A DNA stretch of 64,000 bases, taken from the NCBI RefSeq assembly GCF_025118155.1, contig NW_026251394.1:744001-808000 (forward strand). Reading direction: 5' to 3'. Below are positions 39,499 through 51,001 of the stretch, piece by piece. This DNA is from Cokeromyces recurvatus (lineage: Eukaryota; Mucoromycota; Mucoromycetes; Mucorales; Mucoraceae). The position numbers were made by a program, and so were the translations under genes. Each line of letters starts with the position of its first letter. Position 1 is the first letter of the stretch. Under the pieces are notes generated by a model, which did no database searches, was not told where the DNA came from, and saw nothing but the letters and a program-made list of their open reading frames with translations.

Positions 39499-40232
39499 GT
39501 TAAAAGTTATAGTCTGTTTTTATTCATGTCTTTTTTTTTTCCTTTTTTTGTTAAAAAGACTGAAGATTATAAAGTACAAGATGAATATATTAGTTATTTG
39601 ATAGCTTTAACACATGATATTGAGACTTTTATAAAGCAAGTTCAATTACAAGCAAACAAATCAATATTACCTAAATTACCTTTAAACTTACAAGACTTGC
39701 CTCTTTTAAAAGGTATAAAAAAAAAAATTAAACAAATTAGAAAAAATGCATTAAAATCCTTTATATAGAGACTATAGAGGATGTCTTGAATCAATTACAT
39801 AAAGCTACTATGCCTAGTATCAATGAAAAAATTATAAATTATATTCTTCAACATTGTTTGGAAACATTTAAAAACAAAGAGTTTACAGCAGAAGCATTTA
39901 TACCCAATACATTTAAGCCTTTACATTATGTTATTAAACAAAACAAGAATAGTGTAAAGACAGAATGGATAAATTTAGTTGTAAATGAGATAATCAACGA
40001 ATATTCAAATAGAGTTAAAGATCAAACAATAGACAAACATAAAATAGCACTGAATATTAAAGAAATAGAAGATGAGGTAATAATGCAAGTTTAATGTGTG
40101 ACAAAAAAAAATAAAAAATAAACTAAGGCTATTTTTTTTATTATAATTATTTAGCTGGAACAATTAAAGATAGACAAGAATACGACTGATTATAATAAAT
40201 TGAAACAATTCAACACAGTAGAAACATTATAA
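37631..40232 (+). CDS. COG2: Conserved oligomeric Golgi complex subunit 2 (COG2)
   Basis: Lobe A subunit of the COG tether for retrograde vesicles within the Golgi. Nine exons, 37631-37948, 38037-38117, 38182-38297, 38357-38909, 38982-39210, 39264-39421, 39559-39712, 39769-40076 and 40155-40232, close in frame at 664 aa. The N-terminal COG2 domain is clear: FDPDVFLTSRRHLGLERMKTEL, LVELINRDYQDFINLSTNLKGVD. The C-terminal half has the family segment EAINQCWSDGVFLYGLSHKFWKLTLQLI. An apparent frameshift near 39250 disappears when a 53-nt intron (39211-39263) is removed, restoring SEDDFILPEGKA. Intron 6 contains a 72-nt pure A tract. The stop lies at the join of a 37-bp tandem duplication. The gene is convergent with the FkbM gene, 64 bp between stops. 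Confidence 0.92.
39424..39495. repeat. Poly(A) tract, 72 nt, inside a COG2 intron
   Basis: The longest homopolymer in the window, starting directly after the GT donor of intron 6 of COG2. Its true length may be affected by sequencing or assembly. Confidence 0.9.
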
Positions 40233-40264
40233 TAAATTGAAACAATCTAATATAGTAGAATCAT
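40191..40264 (+). repeat. 37-bp tandem duplication across the COG2 stop codon
   Basis: Unit 1 (40191-40227) and unit 2 (40228-40264) both begin tataataaattgaaacaat and differ at about five positions. The COG2 TAA (40230-40232) is at the start of unit 2. A third partial start (tataat) follows and runs into an (AAT)n tract. Confidence 0.9.
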
Positions 40265-40296
40265 TATAATAATAATAATAAAAAAAAACTATCTAT

Positions 40297-42381
40297 CTAT
40301 ATAATTTTTTGTAATACAGGACTATTCTTCTTTGAAGTCTTCTTTGTAAACCATAAATACATTTCACCAATAGAATCTGAATCATCTAAATAGGCATCAA
40401 TTAAATGAGCTGGTAAGGGAATGAATTCGGTTACGACGTTATCTTTTAATTCTAATTCCCGTTCAAATTCATCATGATCTTTAGGTAGACTATCAAAGTC
40501 CCAAGCCAAGAGTTTACGAACTACTTTGTTTTTAGCTGGATTTCCTCCACTATAATCGATACCATGATCAAGCATAAAACGAACTGTCCTTTCCCATCCC
40601 TCTGCGGGCAAAAGATAGATATCCAAATCCCATTCATTGACTGCGCGATGTAAGATTTCCTTTGCATCCTTCATTGTCCTGCTACGAATAGCATTTATGT
40701 CCATCTTTGAAGCCTCAGGGATAGTGACATCCCAACGTCTAGGAGGACCAAATTCAAGTACTGTATTTTCAACAAGTCCTTTTTCAAATAGTTTAGCAGC
40801 AGATCTTAACGCAGGCACTTCAAAACCTTCTACATCAATCTTTAAGAAATGAATAGGTTGTCGATAAAGAAGAGATTCATCTATTTGATTCTCTTCTAAT
40901 GACACTTTACTACCACCAATAGCATCTATGATGGCTTGAGAATAGGCGGTACCTAAATCTTCAGGATCTAAAATAGATTCTTTAGCTTGTTGTTGATAAC
41001 TAGTAGATGATTTTGGATAGAGAAGATGATAAGCAGGTAATGTATCAAGACGTATGGTTTGAGTTGTAATAAGTGCGTTTGGATTATCATATGAGAGACC
41101 ACCAATACCACCATCATTAATTTCCACTTTTTCCATTGCAAGTTTATTAAACTTGTCTAATACAGCAAATGGAAGAACTCGAATACGATCCGATAATTGA
41201 TTTACTCTACTTGCCAAATTTATAATACCTATTTTTAAAAAAAGAGTTTTTTTTAAAAAAAAAAAGGGGACTAAAAAAAAAAAAAAGAGAGCTAATAATG
41301 TAACACATACTTCTTAAGTGAGTTTGAGGTTCAAAAGCAATTGCATGAGCGCCACTTGCACCAGCGACAAGTGAAAAAAGACCATGATTTGAACCTAAAT
41401 AAATATAATCATTCAATATTTATAGCAGAGTATAAATATAAATATATATATATTTTTTTTCTATACACCACTTACCAGCATCAACCATGACTAAAGGTGT
41501 ATCTCGATTAGGGTCGCGACGATGAACACGAAGAATCCATTTCATAAGTGTATAAATTCTAAATTCCCGATGATAATGGTTATTAATATCGTTATAATTG
41601 GTATTGGTAACAATGAAAACATCAGGCTTTGTATTAATCTAATAATATATTTAATTATAAGTTTAAAATTCATATACATGTATGTATGAATATACTTTAT
41701 ACTCTCATGTTACTTTACAATACCAATTTGCCATAAATCCCCCGAAGTAGCATATTTTAAACCTTCATTAGTTAATCGGTAAGTAGTTTTATCAGCAGTA
41801 GGTGCAAGAGTACCAAGATTTTCATTGTAGTGTGTATGAATATCTAATATATATATATATATATACCAGTTTAAATATAAATATATATAAATATGAACGA
41901 GAAAATAGTTTAATACTTACTTGGATAGTGTGTATCTGGCTTTTTCAATGGTTGAGGATTGGTATCTACATGTTCATAAAGAACTGCTTCTGAGACAGGA
42001 AGCAAAATATTATCTGGAATTTCTTTTTTTGGAGTAGGCTCTACTATTTCTGAAGAAGGTGAAGGTGAAGGTGGAATATCTTTATCTTGAAGCTATTCAA
42101 AAAGATAGGATAAGTTTTGAATGAAATTTTAGGATAATAAATGAATGCTTTATATTGGTAGAATGATTTTTTTTTAATTATTTTACATGATTATCTTCTT
42201 GTACAAGTTCCTCCTGTAGATATAGGTTATACATATTATATAATTACTTCCTTATCTAAATACATACCTTATTCATATTGCAAAACCTTGGATCAGTACA
42301 TGTATATGCTTTCCAATAGAATATATTTAAGCCTATAAAGACAATTATAAGGACTATTGTCCATGTTCTCCAACTTCTCAT
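40297..42381 (-). CDS. Membrane-anchored FkbM-family SAM methyltransferase
   Basis: Seven exons, 42268-42381, 42187-42213 (27-nt micro-exon), 41921-42092, 41719-41843, 41476-41638, 41311-41394 and 40297-41228, encode 538 aa. A single N-terminal membrane helix (TIVLIIVFIGLNIFYW, residues 8-24) after a short basic cytosolic end suggests a type II protein, perhaps in the Golgi or ER. A proline-rich stem follows. SAM motif I is PLVMVDAGSNHGLFSLVAG at about residues 193-212, then AHAIAFEPQTHL. The FkbM hallmark FLKIDVEGFEVPALR lies near residue 357, followed by LEFGPPRRWD. FkbM enzymes O-methylate sugars or other hydroxyls; the substrate here is unknown. A fungal type II form could modify glycans, which is inference. 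Confidence 0.87.
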
Positions 42382-42739
42382 AATAATAGAAAAATAAAAG
42401 TTAATTAAAAGAAAAAAAGAATAAAAATTTGTACTTGAAACTGAATTATATTAGACGCCAATCTTTTTTTTTTGGGGGGAGTTTATAAGTGACGGTAATT
42501 ATTTTTTAAAGAAAAAAAAAAAGGTTTGTTTATTATCCTCAAGGTTAATTTATAATAAGCAAGGAAAGCTTTTAACTTAATGATTGTATTCTACAGAGTT
42601 TATCATTTACTCTGCAGTAGGATATAACTCATATATTTTACGCGTGTGTGTATGTGTGTGTGTGTGGGGGGAAGGAAGCCTTTTATACTTGTCATACATT
42701 AAATATGTATATATTTATAAGAAGCATAGGTTTTTATTT
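42382..42739. other. Intergenic region with GT microsatellite
   Basis: 358 bp between the FkbM start and the MT-A70 stop, with a GT-rich tract at 42643-42666 followed by a G run. A short plus-strand frame crossing it (42584-42799) overlaps the last MT-A70 exon and is not supported. Confidence 0.65.
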
Positions 42740-44437
42740 CTATTTTTTTACAAGTTCTACTACTGTTGTCCATCCTTGTCTTTTAGAGCCCTTTTTTGAC
42801 CATCTATTTTAGGATATGTAAATAACGATTCTATCTATTCATATATATATTACTTACAATTCAAGTAGTTTGTCTCCATTAGGATTCTTTTCTACATTAT
42901 AAACAGCATTAGGAAGTAATGTTTCAATGACTTTATATACAAAAGGTGGCTTCTTCTCAGTTATTTCATCTAATTTTAAATGATAAATATAAATATTAAA
43001 TAGAGATGATATATTATATTATTTACCTGATAGCTTAGGTCTAATAAAATCAAATATACAATCTGGGTTACGTTGATGTCGTAGTTCAATATCACCTTCC
43101 TTTCTAAAAATTAATAGACTTAATTTACTTTTGTTAAAGTATGTATATTGACTTTTAGCAATTTGATTATTAATGTTCTTCTTTATCCAACAAAAATTTT
43201 CGACATATTTGAATCCCCATTTTGATGTAATGCTCACTAATTTCTGTAACCACTCTTTCTCTACCCAAATAAATAAAAACCCTGACTGCACAATATCTGA
43301 TACATTTAAATTGGCCTAAATTCTATTTTATGAATAAATTCTGTATTCATCATTTTTTTCTTTTTTTTTTTTCCTCAATACTCACAAATTCTTCAATCGT
43401 TATCTTTCCAGGACAAGGCTCTTCTCCAGGTAATAACAAAGGTGGATCCATGTAAACAGCACTAAAGTTAGTTCCATATTGAGTTAGATTGGTTGATATA
43501 ATATTATCTACTTCATGATAGTTAGATCCAGGGGGGATTAGAGTATTTTTAGTATTGAATGGCTTAATTGAATGTGCCCAAGAAAGTGAAATAGGTCTTG
43601 CTGGGATTTTGACATAGGTTGGAAGTGATGGATCGACATTACTAACTCGTTTTTTAACTGTAAAATAATTTCCATTTCGATCTTGTACCTGAATTTGCAT
43701 AATTTTATATTTCGCAATGATACTTTCACGGTCAACACCACCACGTCTTTGTCCTGGTTGTTTCGGTGTACGTCCATGTCTAACTCTTTTAGGTCTTTCA
43801 CTGCTACCAAACTCTTCATCCCAAAAGTTATCATCAACGTAATGATATTCACTATTTAAAAAAAAGGAGGGGGGAATATGGGTCAACATGATATAAAAAA
43901 TGCCCTGTATTATTAGTACTTACTCTTCTTCATAAAATTCTGTAGTGCTACCATCTTTATATTCAATTTGCCAAAGCTCTAATGCATCTAAATCCTCAAA
44001 TTCACCTGTCTCCATGGTCGCACTTTTCACTGTAAAAGCAGAAGTACGTTTGAATACCTCTTCAAGTTGTTCCTCTGTTAGTTGTGTACTCTTTACCGAT
44101 TCGTCCGCTACATCAGTCATTTGCTCATCCTGATCTACATTAGTGTCATTGTTTACTTGAAGGCTTGAAAATTCCTTTTGTATACGTTCTAATTCTTCAA
44201 ATTTTTTCATGATTGCTTCTACAGATTCTTCATCCTCAACATAACCTACATAATGAGCATTACTACAATTAAAAGAAAAAAAAAAGTATAAGATTATTCT
44301 AAATTTATTTCATTTTATTTTTTTTTTTAAAAAAGAAAAAGAAAAGGAGAAAGGGGTAAGAGACTCTATAAACTTATTTACCTCACTTTAGGTCTTTGAG
44401 TAGTTTGTCTTCTCTTTCTTCTGGGACGATCACTCAT
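42740..44437 (-). CDS. MT-A70 family protein (METTL3/14, MTA1/MTA9-like)
   Basis: Member of the MT-A70 adenine-N6 methyltransferase superfamily, which includes mRNA m6A writers and the DNA 6mA MTA1 complex of ciliates and early-diverging fungi. Six exons, 44382-44437, 43924-44262, 43386-43851, 43027-43315, 42858-42969 and 42740-42803, close at 441 aa. The first 18 residues are basic (RPRRKRRQ) and resemble a nuclear localization signal. Residues 20-130 are acidic and coiled. The MT-A70 domain runs from about 235 to 430: FSAVYMDPPLLLPGEE with the motif at D267, SGFLFIWVEKEWLQKLV, WGFKYVENFCWIKKNINNQ, KLSLLIFRKEGDIELRHQRN and the end PNGDKLLELW. The catalytic DPPW motif is DPPL here, so it may be the non-catalytic partner of a heterodimer, as METTL14 (EPPL) and MTA9 are. 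Divergent from MLH1. Confidence 0.87.
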
Positions 44438-45080
44438 TTTAAATATATATGTATATATATATGTATCTATCTATATATGTGTGTATGTAAATAAATAACA
44501 CTTTAAGGTAAAATAGAAAACGCGTAAAAAGTAAATGTAGATTTTTTTTTTGATTTTTTTCAAGAAAAAAAAACATGAAAGACGTGTGTCGGAGTTACTA
44601 TTTCGCCTCTCCCCCTTCCCCCCCTTTTAACTGTAACAAAAACTTACAACACAGGGAAACAAGTATTCTGTTCGTAAAATGTTGTAAATGGACACTTTTC
44701 TATACTATATACAGATTCAAGATTCAACTCGAATCAGTGAGTAGTTTTAATTGGATAATATACCCGCTTATTCTAATAACTTGAATTGATGCTTCGATGC
44801 CCTGCTTACTTGAAGGTTTTTATTGTACAGTACTTAATATGATGACACTCATCATTATGGCACTTTCTTTATATGCAACGTTTTACAATTGATTTGTAAA
44901 GCAATTCAGTAATGAATTAGTAGTAGACCATTACATCTATCTTAATGCATATACATGAAAAAAACCTTCTCCTCCTTTCCTGAGTATAAAATCCCTTTTT
45001 GATCTGTCACAATTATATAAATTGGAAATTTCCTTTATTTTATTTATTTATTTTTTTTTTTCATCTTCTTTATTGACAAC
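44438..45080. other. Divergent promoter region between MT-A70 gene and MLH1
   Basis: 643 bp with TA/TG-rich repeats near 44446-44490 and a T tract (about 45049-45060) just before the MLH1 ATG. No supported gene; a frame at 44575-44784 has no recognisable content. Confidence 0.65.
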
Positions 45081-47971
45081 ATGACTTCTATTAAAAGATT
45101 AAATCAAGATGTCATTAATAAAATGGCAGCAGGCGAGGTATAGGTTATATAAAATGACCGTTACTATTACTACTACTACTACCTTTCATTTGTTTACTAT
45201 TATAGATAATACAAAATCCATATAATGCAGTGAAAGAATTAATAGAAAATAGTTTAGATGCTGGAGCAAAGCAAATCCAAATAACATTATCTTTAGGAGG
45301 TTTAGAATCAATTAAAGTAAAGGATGATGGTCACGGTATTAAGGTAATAATCATATTGGAGTGCAACAAAGAAGATGTTTAAAAAAATTGAATTTGCTTG
45401 CTATTAGTTAGAAGATATGCCTTTAGTCTGTACTCGTTATGCAACCAGTAAATTGAATCAATATCATGATTTACAGAAATTAACTACCTTTGGATTTCGT
45501 GGAGAGGCTCTTGCTAGTCTGTCATATATCTCCAAAGTTAAAATCATCACAAATATAAATGATCAATCATGTGCTTATGAGTAAGTAGAACGAACTTGAC
45601 TTGAAAAAAATAAAAATTATAAACCATGATTGAAAGGGCCTCATACAAAGATGGCACGATGATGAATGAAATAATAAAGCCTTGTGCAGGAAATAAGGGA
45701 ACTATTATAATAGTAAGTAAGCATGTATGCATGCATGTAGAATTCAATTCACTTTATATTTAAAATAGGTTCAAAATTTATTTGAAAATATGCCTCTAAG
45801 AAATAAAATGTTAATGAGTCCTAATAAAGAATATCAACATGTAATGGACTGTGTTCAAAAGTATTCTATTCATTATTTCCATATAGGATTTACTCTTGTA
45901 AAGCAATATACATATATACATGTATACAGACATACATACATACATACATACATACATACATACATACATGAAAACATAGATAGAAGATCTGTATGTATGT
46001 ATGTATGTTTTTTGGTCTTTTTTCTTTTTTTTTCTTTTTTGCTCACAAACTATTATTATTGTCTTGCATAGTTTAATAACAATATCAATGGCATTCTTAA
46101 ATACCCTGCAAAGAATCATATTGAAAGTATTCAACATATTTATGGTTCAGATATTTCGTCTCATTTAAAGCTCATAGAATATGAAGACGATAATTGCTTC
46201 TTCAAATTGTATTTTAATGATTTAACAGATAATGCTTCCATGTTACAAGAAAAGAAAGGGAAACCAATTTCTATTTTATTTGTTAATGGTAAATAGTAGA
46301 ATAAATAACTACATGTAAAATTAAATGTGATTATTTATATGCATATATATATATATATATATATAAAAAGACAAATTAGTAGAAAATAGTAGAATTGAAA
46401 ACAAAATCAAACAAGTGTATATGACGATCAGTAATAAACAGTATACTTCAACATCACTCTTCTTCTTCTTCTATCTCACTTTGACCGTTTATCCTACCCA
46501 TGTCGATATTAATATTCATCCTACAAAAAATCAAGTTTATCTACTGAATGAGGATAAAATCATAGACGCTATATCTAAAGTATTGCATGATTCTCTCTAT
46601 GAAACATTCTTATGCAACAAAAGAAAACAACAGCAACAAGAAAAAGAAGAGGATTCTAATAAAATACCTGAAGAAGCAACTATCAAGTATTATTTTAAGC
46701 CCTTACTACCTCACAACAACAAAAATCAAGTTGTCGTTTCTCCAGATATATATAATAATAATGAGTCTTCAACTAGTAGTAATAGTATAGTAGACACACC
46801 ACTGTCCTCGTCATACACAGTCGAGGAACCATTTCTACAGCAGGTAATTCATCATTGTCCTCTAATGCATGATCATTTAAAAAAAAAAAGGAAAAGATAC
46901 ATTTCTCTATTATAGAAAGAGAGTGATTTCATGTTGAACAATTATTTTCATAAAGAAGAAGAAGAGAAAGAAAATGAAGCTGGAATTATCGTGAAGAGAA
47001 GCAAGATAAATGATGATGTCTGTTATTTACCAACGATTTATAAGAATAGGTCTATTTCTATAAATGATCCTCTATCCTCTTCATTCCTATACAATGATTT
47101 AGCCATTACCGAGTCTTATTCAGGTTCTCCTATCTTAATGAAGAAGAAGAATCAGTATAGGGAACCGAGTAATACAACAAAGGTAATGACAGGTAAAACT
47201 ATGGCTAATACTCAATATCAAAAAAAACTGAGAACACTATTTGAAGGAGGAACTTTAAAAGGCGATCACAAAGTCTCTAATAATGAAGATGGTAGCCTTA
47301 TTGAAGATTTGCATAGTATTCATTTGTTGCAACAAGAGATCAAGAATTCAGAAAATAAGAGTAATTATGTGTTAAATCAAAACGTAGTGTACATGTTATT
47401 TATGAATATCGTTTAGAGCTTAGCAAATTATTTTTAGGTTATACAACTCTTGGATTTATTCATGACTTTATTTTGCTTGTTATGTTTAAAAACAAATACT
47501 ATTTGATAAATTATCCATTAATAAGGTAAACCAGAAATGAACTTACAAGAGCAATAAGACTTACTACTACTACTACTACTACTACATACAATATATATAT
47601 ATATATGTGTGTGTGTATATATGTAGTGAAGAATTCTTTTATCAACTCATAGTAAATCAATTCATTCAATTTGAAAAATTGAAATTATCTGAACCTATTT
47701 CAATCCAAGAGTGTCTTTTGCTTGTCACAAAAGCAAATACTGCTGTGATGGCGACGAACCACCTTTTCGCTCATAAAGATTTGCTTGACGCTTATTTCAA
47801 AATGCAAATTACAATGGATGACAAGGAGACTGTTCAACTTGACAGTTTGCCTATGCTTTTACAAGATTACACTCCTTCTTTGGATAAACTCCCTTTCTTT
47901 CTATTAAGAATTTCAACAGAGGTAAGTGCAACTGATACATAAAGTGGTATAAATATATAAACATAAACATA

Positions 47972-48008
<37 letters not shown>

Positions 48009-48214
48009 GTATATTTTTGAAGGTTAATTGGGAAAATGAGCTTGAATGCCTTGATGCTCTTATACGAGAATTTGCATTTTTATATTGCTGTTATGACCAA
48101 GTCTCATGGAATCATGTTAAGCAGTCATTTAATTCTTCAGATTTTAAAGTACCAAAGTATTTAGCTAAACAAGGTTATATTCTCGAACTTGACGTACCTG
48201 AAGAGATAGTATAG
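45081..48214 (+). CDS. MLH1: DNA mismatch repair protein MLH1 (MutL homolog)
   Basis: Nuclear MutL subunit that pairs with PMS1/MLH3 after MutS recognition. Eleven exons, 45081-45137, 45206-45343, 45408-45580, 45637-45712, 45769-45897, 46072-46288, 46371-46843, 46916-47360, 47417-47525, 47627-47921 and 48023-48214, give 767 aa. The N-terminal GHKL ATPase is intact: [57 protein letters not shown], then [14 protein letters not shown] low-complexity linker covers about residues 350-540. The C-terminal dimerization domain has [49 protein letters not shown] and [14 protein letters not shown]. The end stops short of the usual FERC tetrapeptide. The exon 8/9 junction was set to a 56-nt intron (47361-47416) giving [15 protein letters not shown]. 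Confidence 0.92.
45931..46008. repeat. Inverted tetranucleotide microsatellite (CATA)n ... (TATG)n in an MLH1 intron
   Basis: About ten CATA units (45931-45970), a 20-nt spacer, then at least four TGTA/TATG units (45991-46008), inside intron 45898-46071. The two arms are complementary and could pair. Confidence 0.9.
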
Positions 48215-48353
48215 GAACGCTAAAAAAAAAAAGAAAAAAAAAGTAGCTCCACAAAAAAAAAAAAAAAAAAAAAAAAATATAAATATTTGTATATATTTAT
48301 TATAATTTAATGCATACAAAGAATAAAAGAATAAAATTAAAGTATAAAATATT

Positions 48354-49215
48354 CTAAAAGGCAAAAGAATTCATGGATAAAGTTTCAGTATCTTCTTCTT
48401 CAGTGACATTAGAATTTAAATTTTCAGGGGTATATTCTTCAACAAGACGTTCCCATTCAATATGTTCTTGTTCAAGAGCATTTAAACCTTCATCATCAGT
48501 ATAGAACATATAGTAAGCAGTAAAAGGTTTATTAACAAGTGAGCCCTTTCGAACACAATCTCCTGCAGCTGGGACGACACCATCTAAGGATCCAATACGA
48601 ACAATATAGCGTGTATGAGATAAATAACCATTCGTAGATGTTCTGATTACTGGAGTTAAATGATCATCCAAGTGAATATTATCACCTCTTTCTACTCTTC
48701 CTTCTTCAAGTGTAGTTGTAGCCAGGGGTCGTCCAGTTGAAACCCATGAACCTTCTCTATAACTGTAAATAACTGGCATTGTATCAAGAGGATTAGCCCT
48801 AATAAATAAATATATATAAATATATATGTATATACATCAATCTATTTTAGTCCTTTTCTTTTTTTTTTTTTATTCAAAATTACATTTGTTGAAGAGGATC
48901 TAAAGGAGCTGCATTAAGTTGTCCAATTTCTCTACCTTGAACATCAAAAGGCGCTTCTTGTCTTTGAGTCGGATAAAGATATGCTTGAGTTTGAACATTA
49001 TACCAATGTTGAAATCCAGTTAACTCGGGATTACATTGATAGATACGATTTCCTCTAGCAAACCAAACATCAAATACTGTCATGTTATTAGGAGGTGAAA
49101 TACGTTCCTTGACATTTGCAATACTAGGCGCATTATTAACAAGTTCGGGTAAATAATCGGCACAGACAAAGGAAATAGCTAAAGGAAGAAAAGCAGTAGT
49201 TTTAAAGAATTTCAT
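48354..49215 (-). CDS. Secreted DUF3455-family protein
   Basis: Two exons, 48884-49215 and 48354-48798, encode 258 aa. The N-terminus MKFFKTTAFLPLAISFVCA is a signal peptide. The core contains the pattern I associate with DUF3455: a leading SPPNNMTVFDVWFARGNRIYQCN, GFQHWYNVQTQAYLYP and later GYLSHTRYIVRIGSLDGVVP and AGDCVRKGS. The second half therefore covers the region with G-x-V-P and the paired cysteine expected of the family. The biochemical role of the family is not known to me. The C-terminus is acidic (EEEDTE). Convergent with MLH1, 139 bp between stops. Confidence 0.72.
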
Positions 49216-49884
49216 TTTATTTTTTTAAAAAAAAAAAAAAGAAAGTAGAAAGAGGATTTCTTTTTTTCCTTATACGTTTTTATATACATTTTAAACGTAA
49301 TATTTACATAAAGATGAAGCATATTAAATATGTAAAAAGTATACAAATAAAAAGGCATTTCTTATGTAGTTCACATTCTTATCATCGGTTATATATATAT
49401 ATATATATATATATGTTAACACTGAAGTATAGACATCACATTAATATACATATATGATGACACAAATTATATAATAATAGATTTCAAGCATAGAGAATAG
49501 ATAGTAAAATACGATAAAGAATACCTAAGTTGAATATATTCATTGACATGACTAAGACTCATTTAAAGCAATTTTTTATTTATCTAAAACTTCACTTTTC
49601 ATAGGCTCTTTTTTTTTTATGTATTTATTCCTAATTTTTAAAATATTGTTCCTATATGAATTCATCGAAAACTGCAGAAAATAAAGAAATCATTCAAGTA
49701 GAGTAAGTAAAGAAAGATTATTCCAAAAAAAAATAAAATAAAATAAAATAAAAAATAAAAGTGACAGATACATTATTGTCAACAAATTGCAGTTTTAGTT
49801 TCATTATTGCGTATTTTTTTTTTTCAGGTTCCTGAATAAGTTTTATAAGAATTGACTTCAGATGAAATCTAATAACTTTTCTCC

Positions 49885-49933
<49 letters not shown>

Positions 49934-50115
49934 TTGATCGGAAAGAAGATTAGTTTTCTGAGCCTAAAATGAAAATGCAATTCCCGAAAAAAAAGAAAAA
50001 TAAAAATAAGAAAGCTTATTTGAAGGAGCATTCTATTTCTATAAGCCTATTTTCTTTCCTTTCTCTCTCTCTCTCTTTCTTTCTTTCCATATTAAAATAG
50101 CACAAGTATTTAATT
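49216..50115. other. Divergent intergenic region (DUF3455 gene / THI20-type gene)
   Basis: 900 bp with a (TA)n tract (49391-49413), (AAAAT)n-like repeats near 49731-49757, a 46-nt T tract (49887-49932) and a CT-rich leader (50052-50086) just upstream of the THI20-type ATG. No gene is seen. Confidence 0.7.
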
Positions 50116-50965
50116 ATGTCCAAGCAAACTCTTCCAAAGGCAATGACAATTGCTGGTAGCGATAGTGGAGGGTAGGGAACAGAAACAAAAACAAAAAGTA
50201 TTATACATACTAACGTAGCTCTTCATTTCTCCATATATACAAATAAACACATACTGCTCTATATATAATTAGTGGTGCAGGTATTCAAGCTGATATCAAA
50301 ACAATGACTTCACTTCATGTTTATGCCACATCAGTTATCACTTCTGTTACTTCACAAAACACAAAGGGTGTAGATGGTATCCATAATATTCCTGCAGAGT
50401 TTGTTGGGAAGCAAATTAGGGCTGTACTAAGTGATATCGGTACAGATGCTATCAAGATCGGCATGCTTTCCTCTGCTGAAATTATTAAAGAAGTAACAAG
50501 TTCATTAAAGGCATTTCCTGAACAATCTCGAAATGTCGTTGTTGATCCTGTCATGATCTCCACAAGTGGATCTCGTCTTCTAGCGGAGGACGCTATTCAA
50601 GCTTTAATCAACGACTTATTGCCCATCACATATATCTTGACACCTAATGTACCTGAAGCTGAATTTTTATTAAATATGACACCAGGTTCAATCAAGACGA
50701 TAGAGGATATGCATCATGCGGCTTCAAAATTAGCTCAATTAGGTCCAACCTATATTCTACTCAAGGGTGGTCATTTGCCCTTCAAAACAAAAGATAAAGA
50801 CCAAGTCATAGATCTTGTATATAATTCATTAGACCATAGTTTTCATGAAATTACCAATGATTATGTAAATACGCCAAATACACACGGTACAGGTTGTACA
50901 CTCTCTGCTGCTTTAGCTAGTGAACTTGCTAAAGGTGTTAAAGGTATGTGAAACAGCTATACATG

Positions 50966-51001
<36 letters not shown>

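Noticed and set aside
45931..46008. Regular repeats that might suggest a CRISPR-like array
   Set aside because: The repeat is a 4-nt microsatellite without spacers, in a eukaryotic intron.
45811..46137. Minus-strand frame with repeated CMYV units, resembling a repeat protein
   Set aside because: It is a translation of the (CATA)n microsatellite inside an MLH1 intron.
50172..50272. Possible TPP riboswitch in the first intron of the THI20-type gene or the 5' region of the THI6-type gene
   Set aside because: No CTGAGA-type core or paired arms were seen; thiamine riboswitches in fungi are usually in THI4/NMT1-type genes.
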